Shown here piece by piece: positions 63,358 through 64,000 of a DNA stretch of 64,000 nt (positions are counted from its first letter, which is position 1; each line of letters starts with the position of its first letter). Below the pieces are notes generated by a model. It ran no database searches. It was not told the origin of the DNA and saw only the letters and a list, made by a program, of their open reading frames with translations. The stretch covers positions 62,001 through 126,000 of the forward strand of contig NZ_JXJW01000003.1 in the NCBI RefSeq assembly GCF_002441695.1, given 5' to 3'. A program made the position numbers and the translations under genes. The stretch comes from Pseudolactococcus piscium. GTDB lineage: Bacteria; Bacillota; Bacilli; Lactobacillales; Streptococcaceae.

Positions 63358-63570
63358 ATGAGCGAGTTTAAATTTGAAATTGAGGAGCATTTGATTGTCC
63401 TATCTGAAAATGATAAGGGATGGAAGAAAGAACTGACACGTGTGTCATGGAATGGCTCACCAGCAAAGTTTGATATTCGCCAATGGTCCCCTGATTATAG
63501 CAAGATGGGAAAAGGGGTTACCTTGACCAATGAAGAATTTCAGAAACTGGTTGAAGAACTTACCAAATAA
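63358..63570 (+). CDS. ydbC: YdbC-like PC4 single-stranded DNA-binding protein
   Basis: 70-aa PC4/Sub1-fold protein: FEIEEHLIVLSENDKGWKKE, WNGSPAKFDIRQWSPD, MGKGVTLTNEEFQKLVE. Lactococcal YdbC is a dimeric PC4-like protein that binds single-stranded nucleic acid. GGAGAT precedes ATG. A cytoplasmic nucleic acid role is expected. Confidence 0.9.
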   Translation: MSEFKFEIEEHLIVLSENDKGWKKELTRVSWNGSPAKFDIRQWSPDYSKMGKGVTLTNEEFQKLVEELTK

Positions 63571-63584
63571 TTGAGATACAGATC

Positions 63585-63616
63585 AAAAAAATTAGCGAAC
63601 AATCGCTAATTTTTTT
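63585..63616. terminator. Terminator ydbC / DUF3397 gene
   Basis: AAAAAATTAGCGA-ACAA-TCGCTAATTTTTT between converging genes. Confidence 0.9.
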
Positions 63617-63965
63617 ATGTCTTGAAAATGATGATAATCATTAAGATATAGAGCAGTAAGGTGACAAAGAAAGTGATTCGCCAAAAAAAATGGAGAAAGT
63701 GGCGGGCATCAAAGTGTCGATTATAGAATAAGTCTAGAAAAAGCAGAACGAGCGCTATAATTGAGATAAGCATTAAAAAGTAAGGCAAGATACTGATATG
63801 CGTGACTTGACGAGAAAATAGATGTAAGCCAAAAATCAAAAAAACGGTCATAATATCTGGCACATTAATTGTCGAAAACTGTCTGATTTTGAAAAACTTG
63901 AAGAGAAGTGGTATCAGTATAAATAATAGTATCGGATAAATAGCAATTAATAGGTGAATGAACAT
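63615..63965 (-). CDS. DUF3397-type small membrane protein
   Basis: 116-aa protein with four predicted membrane helices (about residues 5-25, 35-50, 60-80 and 92-114) and a short basic loop after the first (KFFKIRQFSTINVPD). Size and layout fit DUF3397, a Firmicute membrane family without known function. Its start region lies 35 bases from the window end, where nothing else is seen. Confidence 0.75.
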   Translation of the reverse strand: MFIHLLIAIYPILLFILIPLLFKFFKIRQFSTINVPDIMTVFLIFGLHLFSRQVTHISILPYFLMLISIIALVLLFLDLFYNRHFDARHFLHFFWRITFFVTLLLYILMIIIIFKT

Positions 63966-64000
63966 AAGACTATTTTAGCTTTTTTATCTCGAAAACACAA

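Noticed and set aside
1-64000. CRISPR array, insertion sequence, rRNA or tRNA genes
   Set aside because: No regularly spaced identical repeats, no transposase, no rRNA segments and no tRNA cloverleaf were found other than the tRNA-like ends of tmRNA. Weak tRNAs cannot be excluded without a dedicated scan.

Overview
The window reads as a stretch of chromosome from a low-GC Gram-positive coccus of the family Streptococcaceae, most likely Lactococcus or a close relative. Three things point there. The tmRNA tag decodes as AKNTQTYALAA. The peptide transporter has the streptococcal Ami layout, with a 659-aa binding protein and a 497-aa first permease. Other typical neighbours are CovRS, comFA-comFC, phoH-ybeY-dgkA, the mannitol PTS operon and a PC4-like YdbC. 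The species cannot be fixed from the sequence alone. Most of the 64 kb is ordinary, densely packed core genome.

Layout. 1-5.1 kb: a heterodimeric ABC exporter (first gene cut by the window edge), a nitroreductase divergent from an HxlR regulator, and an orphan enterocin-A-type immunity gene. 5.2-8.3 kb: promoter, M-box Mg2+ riboswitch, strong terminator and an MgtA-type P-ATPase. 8.4-14.3 kb: ppaC, yceD, gnd, covR, covS. 14.5-16.2 kb: GlnR-controlled amtB and a PII gene. 16.4-19.9 kb: murD-murG-divIB. 20.1-26.8 kb: oligopeptide ABC operon. 27-30.5 kb: obgE, a small gene, phoH, ybeY, dgkA. 30.5-33.2 kb: comFC and comFA on the minus strand, then yigZ. 33.23-33.58 kb: ssrA (tmRNA).

33.6-39.6 kb is the accessory part. 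A strongly reduced prophage sits at the 3' end of ssrA. It keeps an integrase stub, an ImmA-like protease, a repressor, an ArpU-like late regulator, two cytoplasmic-type lysins, a holin-like protein and a secreted GH25 lysozyme. No head, tail or replication genes remain. A degenerate copy of the ssrA-end attachment sequence plus a second integrase stub follows, so two elements probably integrated in tandem. The two lysins are the most unusual part of the window. They have different catalytic domains, but share the same 63-aa C-terminal domain, the same internal start site, the same upstream 109-bp repeat and the same downstream promoter-hairpin element.

39.7-43.3 kb holds two lipoproteins, one behind an apparent attenuator, a TetR-family remnant and a secreted DNA-entry-type nuclease. 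43.5-49.8 kb: a small coiled-coil gene, hit, a GNAT, ecsAB, alpha-carbonic anhydrase behind a structured leader, a LacA/RpiB-type isomerase, cutC and rlmA. 49.8-55.7 kb: mannitol genes mtlA, mtlR, mtlF, mtlD; mtlA and mtlF have near-identical terminator-promoter-cre blocks. 55.8-64 kb: menA, tpiA, a small membrane protein, two U32-family tRNA hydroxylation genes, dedA, nadR, a small unknown gene, ydbC and a DUF3397 membrane protein.

The core genes serve envelope building (murD, murG, divIB, dgkA, menA), nutrient import (opp, amtB, mtl, mgtA) and RNA work (ybeY, rlmA, trhP pair, ssrA). Readable control points are the M-box, one GlnR box, cre sites at mtlA, mtlF and tpiA, and several intrinsic attenuator candidates.
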